Positions 13,424-19,383 of a stretch of 20,381 nt of DNA are shown here, in pieces. The stretch is from a virus. Location of the stretch: IMG/VR virus record IMGVR_UViG_3300031225_000015, positions 1-20,381 of that record; one strand, 5' to 3'. The notes below the pieces were generated by a model that worked only from the letters and a program-made list of their open reading frames with translations, was not told where the DNA came from and made no database searches. Made by a program: the position numbers and the translations under genes. Numbering within the stretch: position 1 is the first letter of the stretch; each line of letters starts with the position of its first letter.

Positions 13424-13987
13424 TTAAAACCTCGGAGTTTCTCTGGCTTGGTCTGAATCTGCTGTCGGCTCTTTCTTCAAGTCTTCTTTCTTTTCCGGAG
13501 GAGCTTCTTCAGGCTCAGGATTTACAACTGTGGTACCGCCTTCCTGCTCCTCGAAATCATCGTCGTGAACTTTTGGGACGTAAACAATGTGGTGTACCAG
13601 TTGAATACCCATCAAGACTGAAACAATTTGAGTCCCGCCTTCGTCTTTCGGCGCTTCATATTGGTACACGCGGACGTGGCCGATAGAGCCGTTGCCGATT
13701 GACGTTGGATCCACGTCGTTGAGCTCGCCGTCGATAATTGTCGGCGGAGCGCCGTTGGAACCGTCAGCTTTGACACACTTTTTACGAAGATTCGCAGAGA
13801 AATATGTCTCGCCCTCGTCAGGCACAATAGCTTTCACTTTGATGTTTGCCGCTTCCCACTCTTTCTTTTGTACTTTATCTGTGGTGCGCAACTGAACGTC
13901 CCAAGAAGGTTTCACTCTGCTGAAGCGGGTGTTCGGTTTTTTCGGATTAACCTGGGGATACCAAATTTCACAGTTTCTGAGAATCAT
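13424..13987 (-). CDS. gp2.5-like single-stranded DNA-binding protein
   Basis: A 187-residue protein. The N-terminal two-thirds form an OB-fold-like core with ILRNCEIWYPQVNPKKPNTR near the start, GNGSIGHVRVYQYEAP (98-113) and SVLMGIQLVHHIVYVPK, the usual layout of phage DUF2815/gp2.5-type SSBs. The C-terminal 45 residues are acidic and low complexity and end in Phe, as in T7 gp2.5, where the acidic tail and final Phe contact the polymerase and helicase. ATG 13987 has AAGG 7 bases upstream. It is the first gene after a terminator and a promoter-like element, so it probably starts the replication transcription unit. Confidence 0.88.
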   Translation of the reverse strand: MILRNCEIWYPQVNPKKPNTRFSRVKPSWDVQLRTTDKVQKKEWEAANIKVKAIVPDEGETYFSANLRKKCVKADGSNGAPPTIIDGELNDVDPTSIGNGSIGHVRVYQYEAPKDEGGTQIVSVLMGIQLVHHIVYVPKVHDDDFEEQEGGTTVVNPEPEEAPPEKKEDLKKEPTADSDQARETPRF

Positions 13988-13998
13988 GTTATTACCTT

Positions 13999-14015
13999 AG
14001 TCATTTAACAGTCAT
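13999..14015 (-). promoter_or_regulatory. Candidate phage promoter or operator P2 (ATGACT repeat)
   Basis: On the minus strand the element reads ATGACT-GTTAA-ATGACT, two half-sites 11 bases apart. It matches the element at 16899-16915 in 15 of 17 positions and sits 11 bases before the SSB start, just after a terminator hairpin. GACT followed by A/T-rich sequence recalls the core of T7-type promoters. A regulator binding the direct repeat is the alternative. Confidence 0.6.
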
Positions 14016-14017
14016 TT

Positions 14018-14049
14018 AAAAAGCCCGTCGCCGGGTTAAATTAACGGGC
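14018..14049 (-). terminator. Intrinsic terminator between the acidic-protein gene and SSB
   Basis: GCCCGT (minus strand, 14049-14044) pairs with ACGGGC (14028-14023), followed by TTTTT (14022-14018). A smaller alternative stem, CCCG-GCGA-CGGG, with a GNRA loop lies inside. It is 28 bases past the stop of the 135-aa gene, so it would separate the RNA polymerase unit from the replication unit. Confidence 0.65.
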
Positions 14050-14076
14050 AGTATCAAGCGAGATGCGCGAGAAAAA

Positions 14077-14484
14077 CTACGCGGCATCCCATTCGTCCAG
14101 CTCGCTCCGGAGCTCGGGCGGCATTTCTAGGTCATCGCTGAACAAGAAGATTCTGCCAAAGCCATCATTAACAAGTACCAGGACTTGCCAGATGTTACCC
14201 GACCTTTCGGCGTATTCCCATCTGACGAACTCTGTGCCAGATGGAAATTGAGCTAAATTGAGCATATGCCCACTTTCTTTCAGAAGTTCAACTTCCGGAT
14301 AATCCTGCGTCAACTCTCCCGAAGACTCCATGTACACCAGATGGCCCATGTGGTCCATCGTAAGATCTTCTTCCGGATCATCCACAAAATTTCTGAAGCA
14401 GAGATCATATTGCTTCATTGCCACTTCTTTTATTTCAGGGTTTTCTAGGGCCTCAATGTCGGCCAGCGATTTCATTATGATCAT
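14077..14484 (-). CDS. Acidic hypothetical protein downstream of RNA polymerase
   Basis: A 135-residue strongly acidic protein (for example VDDPEEDLTMDHMG and SDDLEMPPELRSELDEWD). ATG 14484 overlaps the RNA polymerase stop as ATGA, with GGAG 11 bases upstream; ATG 14475 is an alternative. The centre (FPSGTEFVRWEYAERSGNIW, then QVLVLVNDGFGRIFLFSDD) alternates strand-like segments. Its high negative charge and coupling to the polymerase gene would suit a polymerase-binding or DNA-mimic protein, but that is a guess. Family not recognised. Confidence 0.7.
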   Translation of the reverse strand: MIIMKSLADIEALENPEIKEVAMKQYDLCFRNFVDDPEEDLTMDHMGHLVYMESSGELTQDYPEVELLKESGHMLNLAQFPSGTEFVRWEYAERSGNIWQVLVLVNDGFGRIFLFSDDLEMPPELRSELDEWDAA

Positions 14485-16712
14485 GAAAAACAATACTCCG
14501 AGTCAAGTACTAAAGATAAGTCTAATGTGCCTTTGTTTAGCTGAGCGTCGTCTGCGCCAATGTCTTCAAAGATAGCAGCTAGGGGCTCTGTTTGGTAAAG
14601 CTCTAAAAAGGACTCACGAACAATTGTGTATAAATCGTCCATGTCAGCCAGCAGCGCGCCAAAAGAGTCGTGAACGGTTGTCACGGGAAAATTGGCGCGG
14701 CAGCTTGTAACAGTTAAGTGGGCTGCGTCAAGACTGTGAATAATGTTTGGGGATGCTCCTTGTGATTGTTTCCCTTTAGATGGTTTTGGAAGCTCCAGAT
14801 AAGAGATACTGAGCTGGAGAGTGTTTTCGTAATAGCCGGTTTTCTTTTTCTCCCCCGACGGTGGTCCGTATTGTACCCAGGTCTTCTTAACTTCTCCTTC
14901 AACGTAATGTTGGACTACCGGGAAGTGCGTTAGCGGTACTGTCCAAGAAAGAAACTCACCGGCTTTTTCGGCAGCTTTGCCCGCTTGCTCAAAAGTAGAC
15001 AGCAAACGCATGGGCCTTTCCAGACAAGTTTCGCAAACTTTGAAGAGGCTTCTCCCCAGATAGGCACCCCAGGAGTGCTCCATAAAAGTCAGTAACTCTA
15101 TGCCGTGCCGCCTTGAGTCATCGATAACCTGTTCGCCAAGACCGTAGGGCTTTGCTCCATACGGAAGAGTCATAGTTCCTCTTTTAACAACTTTCCGCTT
15201 GTGCTTTGAGTCGTGGATTCTTAACCAGAAAACAGGAGCGGCTCTCACTAATATGGCTCTGTACTTTTCTCGGTACGCTAAGAGTTCTTTGACTAGCTCT
15301 TTTCGCGTCTCGGTCCGGGGCTCCGTGGCATGCACTCGCTTTTTGATTTCAATGATCGTGTCTATGCATTTTTCGGCAGTCTTAATAGCCCTCCCCGACA
15401 TCTCGGCTTTTGCGCGGTCTAGCTCTGCCCACATGTGGTGTGCCACAAACATATACAAGTCACCGGGAAGTTCTGAAGGCACAAGATTAACGTGAGGGGC
15501 GGTTATTTCGTCTAGCATTAAAGCTGAAAGATGCTGGCTTCCGTTGTTGGTTCCGTCTACAAACGCTTCTAAGTGGGATTCATAGGAGTAGTCGTCTGAA
15601 TCCCCCATTTGGTGTAGCCGCAGCTTTAAGAATTCTTGGCATGCCGCTAAAAACTGCCAAGGCTTGTCTGCATTCATCCAGTTCTGATTTACTTTCGGAT
15701 TCTCGGCATAGGAGACAATTATCTCTTCGTTGTCAAGTACCCACATGTACCTGTCTTTCAAAGGTATCTTGTCTGTTTTTGCCTCGTCCTCTCTTCCGGC
15801 GTCACCTGCCCAATTGGAAGAGATACTCACGCACAGCCAAAAGAAGCCCTGTTTTCCGATAGCCTTCTTGTCATCTCGCAGTAGTAGCCCTTTGGCTAAG
15901 TCTGAGCCTTGCTCGTTAAGGTACGCTGTAGAAACATACTTGCGACCTCGAAAATCAAACGTGTACAAGTGGTAAAAAGTGCTGTGTAAGAACCTGGCGG
16001 CGATGTTGCTAATTGCTCGCGTTTCTCTCATTTTAGTGGACCGCGCTTCAGAGCTGTGGGCGCGCCAGATATTATTGAACGCAGCTGCTCTGTTTCGGAA
16101 GGCCCATAAATGGATCTCGTAAACGTCCCGGTTGATCCGCCAGCCTGTCTGCTGGGACTTGTTTACTGTTTCAAACACAAGCGGGTGGTCTTCTGGGGTT
16201 AGTGTTTCGCGTATCTTGTGGTTTGTTTTGACCAACAGAGCTCCTGTCTCGTGGCGGAAGCTCTCCCAATCAGCATAAGGGGTTTCTGAAGGTATTTTTT
16301 GAATAGTGGCCGGAGGTAACTGCGCCCAAAGTTTTTGGATGCCCTCGTCGTCGACAACTTCCACAAGATACGTGGCGTGTCGCCCTTTGCCACTCGGGCC
16401 TATTTTTACTTTGATATAGCCGAGCTGTTCGAAACTGTATAAAATAAACGCTCCGGTCTTCGCGGCTAGGGCAGTATCTTTTTGTTTACTTTCTTGGGAA
16501 AGCAGTTTGCGGCCAATCGCGCAAATCGTTTCGGTTAGAAATAAGGGTGCGGGGTTCAGCCCTTTTTTAGGTCTTGTATACAAGTAGACCGTTCCGATTA
16601 TGTTCCCGATGTGGGCCTCTAAGTTTACTTCTTTGAGGTACTTCAATGGGTTTCGTGGGGAGATCTCTGTGGACACTCTATGATTCAAATTGCCCAGAAT
16701 TCTCTCAAACAT
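14481..16712 (-). CDS. T7-like single-subunit phage RNA polymerase
   Basis: A 743-residue polymerase. The catalytic core is complete: DFRGRKY (253-259), metal-binding D386 in FVDGTNNGSQH, R506, K510 and Y518 in KRKVVKRGTMTLPYGAK, and D682 in TVHDSFGALLAD. The end, LVLDSEYCFS, parallels the T7 C-terminal foot. It is 140 residues shorter than T7 RNA polymerase (883), nearly all from the N-terminal domain, and the specificity-loop region (about 631-656) is about ten residues shorter, so its promoter must differ from T7's. ATG 16712 has AAAGGA 7 bases upstream. It would transcribe the phage genome from elements such as those at 16899 and 13999. Confidence 0.95.
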   Translation of the reverse strand: MFERILGNLNHRVSTEISPRNPLKYLKEVNLEAHIGNIIGTVYLYTRPKKGLNPAPLFLTETICAIGRKLLSQESKQKDTALAAKTGAFILYSFEQLGYIKVKIGPSGKGRHATYLVEVVDDEGIQKLWAQLPPATIQKIPSETPYADWESFRHETGALLVKTNHKIRETLTPEDHPLVFETVNKSQQTGWRINRDVYEIHLWAFRNRAAAFNNIWRAHSSEARSTKMRETRAISNIAARFLHSTFYHLYTFDFRGRKYVSTAYLNEQGSDLAKGLLLRDDKKAIGKQGFFWLCVSISSNWAGDAGREDEAKTDKIPLKDRYMWVLDNEEIIVSYAENPKVNQNWMNADKPWQFLAACQEFLKLRLHQMGDSDDYSYESHLEAFVDGTNNGSQHLSALMLDEITAPHVNLVPSELPGDLYMFVAHHMWAELDRAKAEMSGRAIKTAEKCIDTIIEIKKRVHATEPRTETRKELVKELLAYREKYRAILVRAAPVFWLRIHDSKHKRKVVKRGTMTLPYGAKPYGLGEQVIDDSRRHGIELLTFMEHSWGAYLGRSLFKVCETCLERPMRLLSTFEQAGKAAEKAGEFLSWTVPLTHFPVVQHYVEGEVKKTWVQYGPPSGEKKKTGYYENTLQLSISYLELPKPSKGKQSQGASPNIIHSLDAAHLTVTSCRANFPVTTVHDSFGALLADMDDLYTIVRESFLELYQTEPLAAIFEDIGADDAQLNKGTLDLSLVLDSEYCFS

Positions 16713-16715
16713 TTT

Positions 16716-16847
16716 CTAATCCTTTGTCAGCGTCTTGTAAAGTAAGAATACCACCAAACAAATGCCTGCGATAAGTGCTGCCTTGATAAGTAAGGTCACT
16801 ACGATAAGTAGCATGAGAAAACCCTCAAGACCGTTATTCTTCCGCAT
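16716..16847 (-). CDS. 43-aa single-span membrane protein upstream of RNA polymerase
   Basis: A 43-residue frame with a basic N-terminus (MRKNNG), one long hydrophobic segment (residues 10-36, including LMLLIVVTLL and ALIAGICLVVFLL) and a basic end (YKTLTKD). ATG 16847 has GAGGG about 5 bases upstream, and the stop lies 3 bases before the polymerase ATG, whose ribosome site is inside this gene, so the two are probably coupled. Function unknown. Confidence 0.65.
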   Translation of the reverse strand: MRKNNGLEGFLMLLIVVTLLIKAALIAGICLVVFLLYKTLTKD

Positions 16848-16857
16848 CAAGCCCTCT

Positions 16858-16875
16858 CTAATTGTCTCTGATCAT
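16858..16875 (-). other. Five-codon leader frame with strong ribosome site
   Basis: AGGAG 8 bases upstream of ATG 16875 opens a frame of only five codons (MIRDN) ending in TAG, 10 bases before the next start. It may be a leader peptide coupling translation to the 43-aa gene, or a remnant of a deleted gene. Confidence 0.3.
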
Positions 16876-16898
16876 AAATTCTCTCCTGTGTTAGTTAA

Positions 16899-16915
16899 AG
16901 TCATTTAGTAGTCAT
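16899..16915 (-). promoter_or_regulatory. Candidate phage promoter or operator P1 (ATGACT repeat)
   Basis: On the minus strand ATGACT-ACTAA-ATGACT lies between a T16 tract and the small genes leading into the RNA polymerase. It matches the element at 13999-14015 in 15 of 17 positions. Its start resembles the T7 promoter core (GACT.ACTA). The position, downstream of a strong terminator and upstream of a gene block, is what a promoter needs. Confidence 0.6.
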
Positions 16916-16931
16916 AAAAAAAAAAAAAAAA
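16916..16931 (-). repeat. 16-base homopolymer (T16 on the minus strand)
   Basis: An uninterrupted run of 16 A on the plus strand (T on the minus strand), between the terminator hairpin at 16946-16971 and the P1 element. It starts 14 bases after the hairpin, too far to be its own U tract. It could bend DNA or cause polymerase slippage. The exact length may be affected by sequencing error. Confidence 0.85.
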
Positions 16932-16945
16932 TAAAGGTACGTTAT

Positions 16946-16971
16946 GACCCTCAGCCCGAAGGCCAAGGGTC
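16946..16971 (-). terminator. Strong intrinsic terminator with UUCG loop
   Basis: An 11-bp stem (16961-16971 with 16946-16956, two G-U pairs) closed by a TTCG tetraloop, 7 bases after the stop of the 89-aa membrane protein. The exceptionally stable UUCG loop and the position at a unit boundary support termination. The directly following bases are not T-rich; the T16 run lies 14 bases further on. Confidence 0.75.
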
Positions 16972-16978
16972 TGAAACG

Positions 16979-17248
16979 TTAAGCCGTTTCTGCACCTTTT
17001 TCTTCTTCCGGCTTTCCTTTGAAGAACCTGGGGAAAAGGCTCAAAACAAAGAAAACACCGGATCCCGCCATTACTGCCAGTTGAGCGGCAAGTAATGCAG
17101 AGGGTACTACGATCAAGAAGCCCAGAATTGAGGGCGACCTGAAAAATAACACTGCGAAGGCTATGCCTGCAATGATTGCGGCCATCATCAGCGTGTTTGC
17201 CACTACTGTGACAAAACTAGCTTTTACTGCTGGGGTTTTAGTTTTCAT
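16979..17248 (-). CDS. Two-span membrane protein (holin candidate)
   Basis: An 89-residue protein: a short basic N-terminus (MKTKTPAVKA), a first span at about residues 12-36 (TLMMAAIIAGIAFAVLFF), a second at about 41-72 (ILGFLIVVPSALLAAQ to VFFVLSLF) and a charged tail (KGKPEEEKGAET). Two spans with both ends inside match class II holins, and it is the last gene of the block that holds a peptidase-type endolysin. This is inference from topology and neighbours only. ATG 17248 has AAGGGA about 8 bases upstream. Confidence 0.7.
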   Translation of the reverse strand: MKTKTPAVKASFVTVVANTLMMAAIIAGIAFAVLFFRSPSILGFLIVVPSALLAAQLAVMAGSGVFFVLSLFPRFFKGKPEEEKGAETA

Positions 17249-17271
17249 AATATTTTTCCCTTAATTTATTT

Positions 17272-17502
17272 TCAGCGCTTCTCAACTCTGCAAGCTGAGG
17301 CGGCACCATTTGTGAAAAGCCATTGCAGGCCGTCAAGGCCAATAACTTTATTTTTCGGCACTTCTCTCCAACCGTCTTCGAAAAGACAAGTCAACTCAAA
17401 TTCTCCGCTTTGCACTTTCAGAACTACTTCGGGTGGCCCTACATAGGCAGCCACGGAAGCAATTAGTGAAAGCGCAATTACCAGCCACAAGCATACTTTC
17501 AT
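17272..17502 (-). CDS. Small exported protein with signal peptide
   Basis: A 76-residue protein whose start was set at ATG 17502, with GGAGG 5 bases upstream. Residues 1-20 (MKVCLWLVIALSLIASVAAY) form a typical signal peptide with an A-x-A-like cleavage site, so the mature protein of about 56 residues is periplasmic. The mature part has two Cys (in ELTCLFEDG and ASACRVEKR) that could form a disulfide, and the pattern TC.F.DG.......G..W.F.NG....C recurs in small secreted phage proteins of unknown role. There is no lipobox, so it is not an obvious spanin lipoprotein. A role in the envelope during lysis or superinfection exclusion is possible. Confidence 0.72.
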   Translation of the reverse strand: MKVCLWLVIALSLIASVAAYVGPPEVVLKVQSGEFELTCLFEDGWREVPKNKVIGLDGLQWLFTNGAASACRVEKR

Positions 17503-17503
17503 T

Positions 17504-17875
17504 TCAGCCTCCTGTGAGCGCGGGCTCTCTTTTACCGAGGACATTCCACGCTTCGCCCCAAGTCATCTCACTGTCAAATACAAGCTCGTGTTTGCTAGCT
17601 TCTTTGTTCTGAAGCTGGCCATCGAAATTGCATATGAAATGCCAACCAAAATAGATATTACCTTTCGGTGAGCAATGCCTAGTGACATGTCCTAGAGTCA
17701 TTTCCATGACTTTCACACCAAGCTCTTCCAGCATCTCTCTGCGGCAGGCTTGCATAATTGTTTCCCCTGGGTCTACTTTGCCTGTGGGGAGTGTCACAGT
17801 GCCTCGCTTTTTGTGGTACAGCATAGGCGTGCCGTTGAAGTTGACCAGTACTGCCGAAACGTAATCAGTCGCCAT
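17504..17875 (-). CDS. Nudix hydrolase
   Basis: A 123-residue protein with an exact Nudix box G-x5-E-x7-R-E-x2-E-E-x-G at residues 32-53 (GKVDPGETIMQACRREMLEE, then LG). The fold around it (VSAVLVNFNGTPMLYHKKRG before, HVTRHCSPKGNIYFGWHFIC after) is standard. Such enzymes hydrolyse nucleoside diphosphates linked to another moiety; the substrate (a damaged dNTP, NAD derivative or capped RNA) cannot be told from the motif. ATG 17875 was chosen because GAGG lies 9 bases upstream and it overlaps the preceding gene by 11 bases. Confidence 0.88.
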   Translation of the reverse strand: MATDYVSAVLVNFNGTPMLYHKKRGTVTLPTGKVDPGETIMQACRREMLEELGVKVMEMTLGHVTRHCSPKGNIYFGWHFICNFDGQLQNKEASKHELVFDSEMTWGEAWNVLGKREPALTGG

Positions 17876-17999
17876 CTTCGTTATCCTCTGTTTTCTTGTT
17901 GCCAATTACAGCCAAGATGACGCCGAACAGCTTCATCACCACGTTTAGCGTAATGTTTACAATTGCAACTACCATCAAGATGATCAATAGAACATTCAT
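17865..17999 (-). CDS. 44-aa membrane protein, copy B of a tandem pair
   Basis: A 44-residue protein: hydrophobic residues 3-33 (VLLIILMVVAIVNITLNVVM, then KLFGVILAVIG) and an acidic tail (NKKTEDNEDGD). ATG 17999 has AAAGGA upstream inside a 27-base leader identical to that of the next gene copy at 18158-18184. It is 41% identical to copy A over 39 residues (16 of 39, by hand), most other positions being conservative changes. A small lysis or envelope protein is plausible. Confidence 0.75.
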   Translation of the reverse strand: MNVLLIILMVVAIVNITLNVVMKLFGVILAVIGNKKTEDNEDGD

Positions 18000-18023
18000 A
18001 AGACTTTCCTTTTTCAAAGCGGG
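17997..18023 (-). repeat. Leader repeat of copy B (identical to 18158-18184)
   Basis: A 27-base segment covering the ribosome site and start codon of copy B is identical to the one at 18158-18184, 161 bases away. The coding sequences behind the two copies have diverged, so the leader is either under selection or kept identical by gene conversion. Confidence 0.9.
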
Positions 18024-18028
18024 GGGTT

Positions 18029-18160
18029 TTACTGCGACAGTATCTCTTCTTCTTTCTTGGCAGCAATCGCGTGTATAACGATGCTGAATATCTTAATGAT
18101 GATGTTGAACGCGATGCTTGCAATTGCGAATACCACGAAAATGATTAAGAGAATGTGCAT
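18029..18160 (-). CDS. 43-aa membrane protein, copy A of a tandem pair
   Basis: A 43-residue protein: hydrophobic residues 3-33 (ILLIIFVVFAIASIAFNI, then IIKIFSIVIHAIA) and a charged tail (KKEEEILSQ). ATG 18160 has AAAGGA about 7 bases upstream. One Lys inside the hydrophobic stretch (K23) is kept in both copies and may split it into two short helices or an amphipathic surface. It lies directly after the M15 peptidase gene, so a holin-like or envelope role is possible. Confidence 0.75.
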   Translation of the reverse strand: MHILLIIFVVFAIASIAFNIIIKIFSIVIHAIAAKKEEEILSQ

Positions 18161-18184
18161 AAGACTTTCCTTTTTCAAAGCGGG
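18158..18184 (-). repeat. Leader repeat of copy A (identical to 17997-18023)
   Basis: First copy, in reading order, of the 27-base leader shared by the two small membrane-protein genes. It contains the AAAGGA ribosome site and the ATG. Confidence 0.9.
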
Positions 18185-18237
18185 AGAGGGTTTCTTTCTT
18201 CTTCATATAAGATACCATTTTTCCCGCGTTTTTCTGA

Positions 18238-18702
18238 TCACTTTTGTCGCGCTAAAATTTCAAGAAACAACTGAGGGTCGTTTACGAAGTAAACATAGCC
18301 GTCGTCCGCATTCCGTACCCACATAAGCCTGTCGGACCGCATGTCCAGGTGCATCATGGGCATCGCGACGCCTCCCAACACTGTGTCCGTGTAGAGCCCA
18401 ATTCCGCCGAAGCCCGTCTGTTGCGCCTCCTGCCAAATCACAAAAGCCGCTTTCCAGGACGGCAAGAATAGATCAGTAGCGTCCGAGCGCCTGGTGCCTT
18501 TCTCCGTGGAATGGCGGCTACTGCTCCCTTTGCGGCGAATGTGCCCCTCGTAAAGCGGTGAAGGTGTCATGTAGCACCAGTAGGGGACTTTGCTTCTGAG
18601 GCGGAAAACCGCATGCAACAGTAGCGGATCAAGCATATCGCCTGCATCCCCAGGCCATTCAGATCTCTTAAAGCGGTTTGTAAGTGACCAATTAGTTTGC
18701 AT
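18238..18702 (-). CDS. M15-type peptidase, probable endolysin
   Basis: A 154-residue protein with the layout of phage M15/DD-peptidase-like enzymes: SSRHSTEKGTRRSDATDLF (61-79) giving zinc ligands H64 and D77, FGGIGLYTD (98-106), and MMHLDMRSDRLMW (116-128) giving H118 with D120 alongside. In this family the enzyme cleaves peptide cross-links of peptidoglycan. There is no signal peptide, so release would depend on a holin, and candidate membrane proteins follow at once (18160, 17999, 17248). A virion-associated peptidase is the alternative, as it lies near the tail fibre gene. ATG 18702 has AAGGA about 9 bases upstream. Confidence 0.75.
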   Translation of the reverse strand: MQTNWSLTNRFKRSEWPGDAGDMLDPLLLHAVFRLRSKVPYWCYMTPSPLYEGHIRRKGSSSRHSTEKGTRRSDATDLFLPSWKAAFVIWQEAQQTGFGGIGLYTDTVLGGVAMPMMHLDMRSDRLMWVRNADDGYVYFVNDPQLFLEILARQK

Positions 18703-18860
18703 CTAATGTTATCCTTATGAAATTCACAATTTGCTGAAAAAATCCGGCCTCGACAGTCAACGCGTGTGTGGCGTTTGAACTGAATTCGAGACCGGGGTAG
18801 AGGCAAAAATAGAGGGCTGCGTCGGGCAGCTCTCGAAGTGCGTTGAGACAGGGCCAGAGG
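18692..18860 (-). other. Open frame without a clear start between GNAT and endolysin
   Basis: After the GNAT stop at 18861 a different frame stays open until TAA at 18694-18692, overlapping the endolysin start by 11 bases as real junctions do here. Its translation looks protein-like (NALRELPDAALYFCLYPGLE and EAGFFQQIVNFIRITLDAN). The only start codons far enough upstream are TTG 19030 and TTG 19078, inside the GNAT gene and without good ribosome sites. It may be a small gene with an unusual start, the end of a frameshifted reading, or decayed sequence. Confidence 0.35.
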
Positions 18861-19382
18861 CTAGCTGTGTGCGATTTTCCGACTGGCCAATCCCGACGGC
18901 CTGGGTTTCTGGAAAATGCCCGTGGCGGCCAACTCCGGGCTGTAGCTGCGCGTTTTTCGCATTGCGATGTGCCCGCGACGCTCCCATCCGAAGCGCTCCA
19001 GCAGCTTAGTGAAACGATGCTCCTCGTCAAAATGGGAACCCGTTGACATGACCATCCAGTAACCTCGTGCCTCCGCAAAATCGAACAATGCGTTATGGAG
19101 GAGCTTAACGGCTTTGGCGGCTTTCATGCCGGGGCACCACGAGCAGTAATACTTTTGCTTGTACACCGGGAAAGACATGTGAAGAATCTCTTCTGGTTCG
19201 GCATACAAGAAGGCCACAACTTCGCCGTTGTCTTCCGCGACTCTCATGAAGTAGTTTGACTTGATTACTGCTTTCGCGAACTCTCGGGCGGGTTTGGTTG
19301 TGACCGGCAGCCAGTCATCCATGGTGGCGTACTTATGAAAGCACGCGATTATTTCACTTGTGGTAGCTTTTCTGATTCTCAT
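18861..19382 (-). CDS. GNAT-like N-acetyltransferase
   Basis: A 173-residue protein from ATG 19382, one base after the tail-fibre stop. It begins MRIRKATTSEIIACFHKY, then has VAEDNGEVVAFLYAE (strands 2-4), the acetyl-CoA-binding region around SWCPGMKAAKAVKLLHNAL, and ends its fold with KLLERFGWERRGHIAMRK, as GNAT enzymes do. The pyrophosphate-binding loop is not a textbook R-x-x-G-x-G/A, so acetylation activity is probable rather than certain. The 28-residue tail after that has no counterpart in the fold. Substrate unknown; being beside a fibre gene it may modify a virion protein or a host target. Confidence 0.65.
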   Translation of the reverse strand: MRIRKATTSEIIACFHKYATMDDWLPVTTKPAREFAKAVIKSNYFMRVAEDNGEVVAFLYAEPEEILHMSFPVYKQKYYCSWCPGMKAAKAVKLLHNALFDFAEARGYWMVMSTGSHFDEEHRFTKLLERFGWERRGHIAMRKTRSYSPELAATGIFQKPRPSGLASRKIAHS

Positions 19383-19383
19383 A

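Noticed and set aside
17695-17710. AGTCATTT-like sequence resembling half of the promoter element
   Set aside because: Only one half-site matches and it lies inside the Nudix coding sequence with no terminator or gene start nearby.
17881-18123. An 80-codon minus-strand frame over the duplicated small genes
   Set aside because: It runs through both membrane-protein genes in another frame, has no ribosome site, and the duplicated genes have clear starts and conserved leaders.
18180-18224. GCGGGA/TCCCGC inverted repeat between endolysin and copy A
   Set aside because: A 6-bp stem with a loop of over 30 bases is likely by chance and has no T tract.
593-18326. Many plus-strand frames of 60-170 codons across the window, such as 6888-7394, 1661-2101 and 4728-5090
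   Set aside because: Each lies antisense to a well-supported minus-strand gene, has no recognisable family and lacks a consistent ribosome site.
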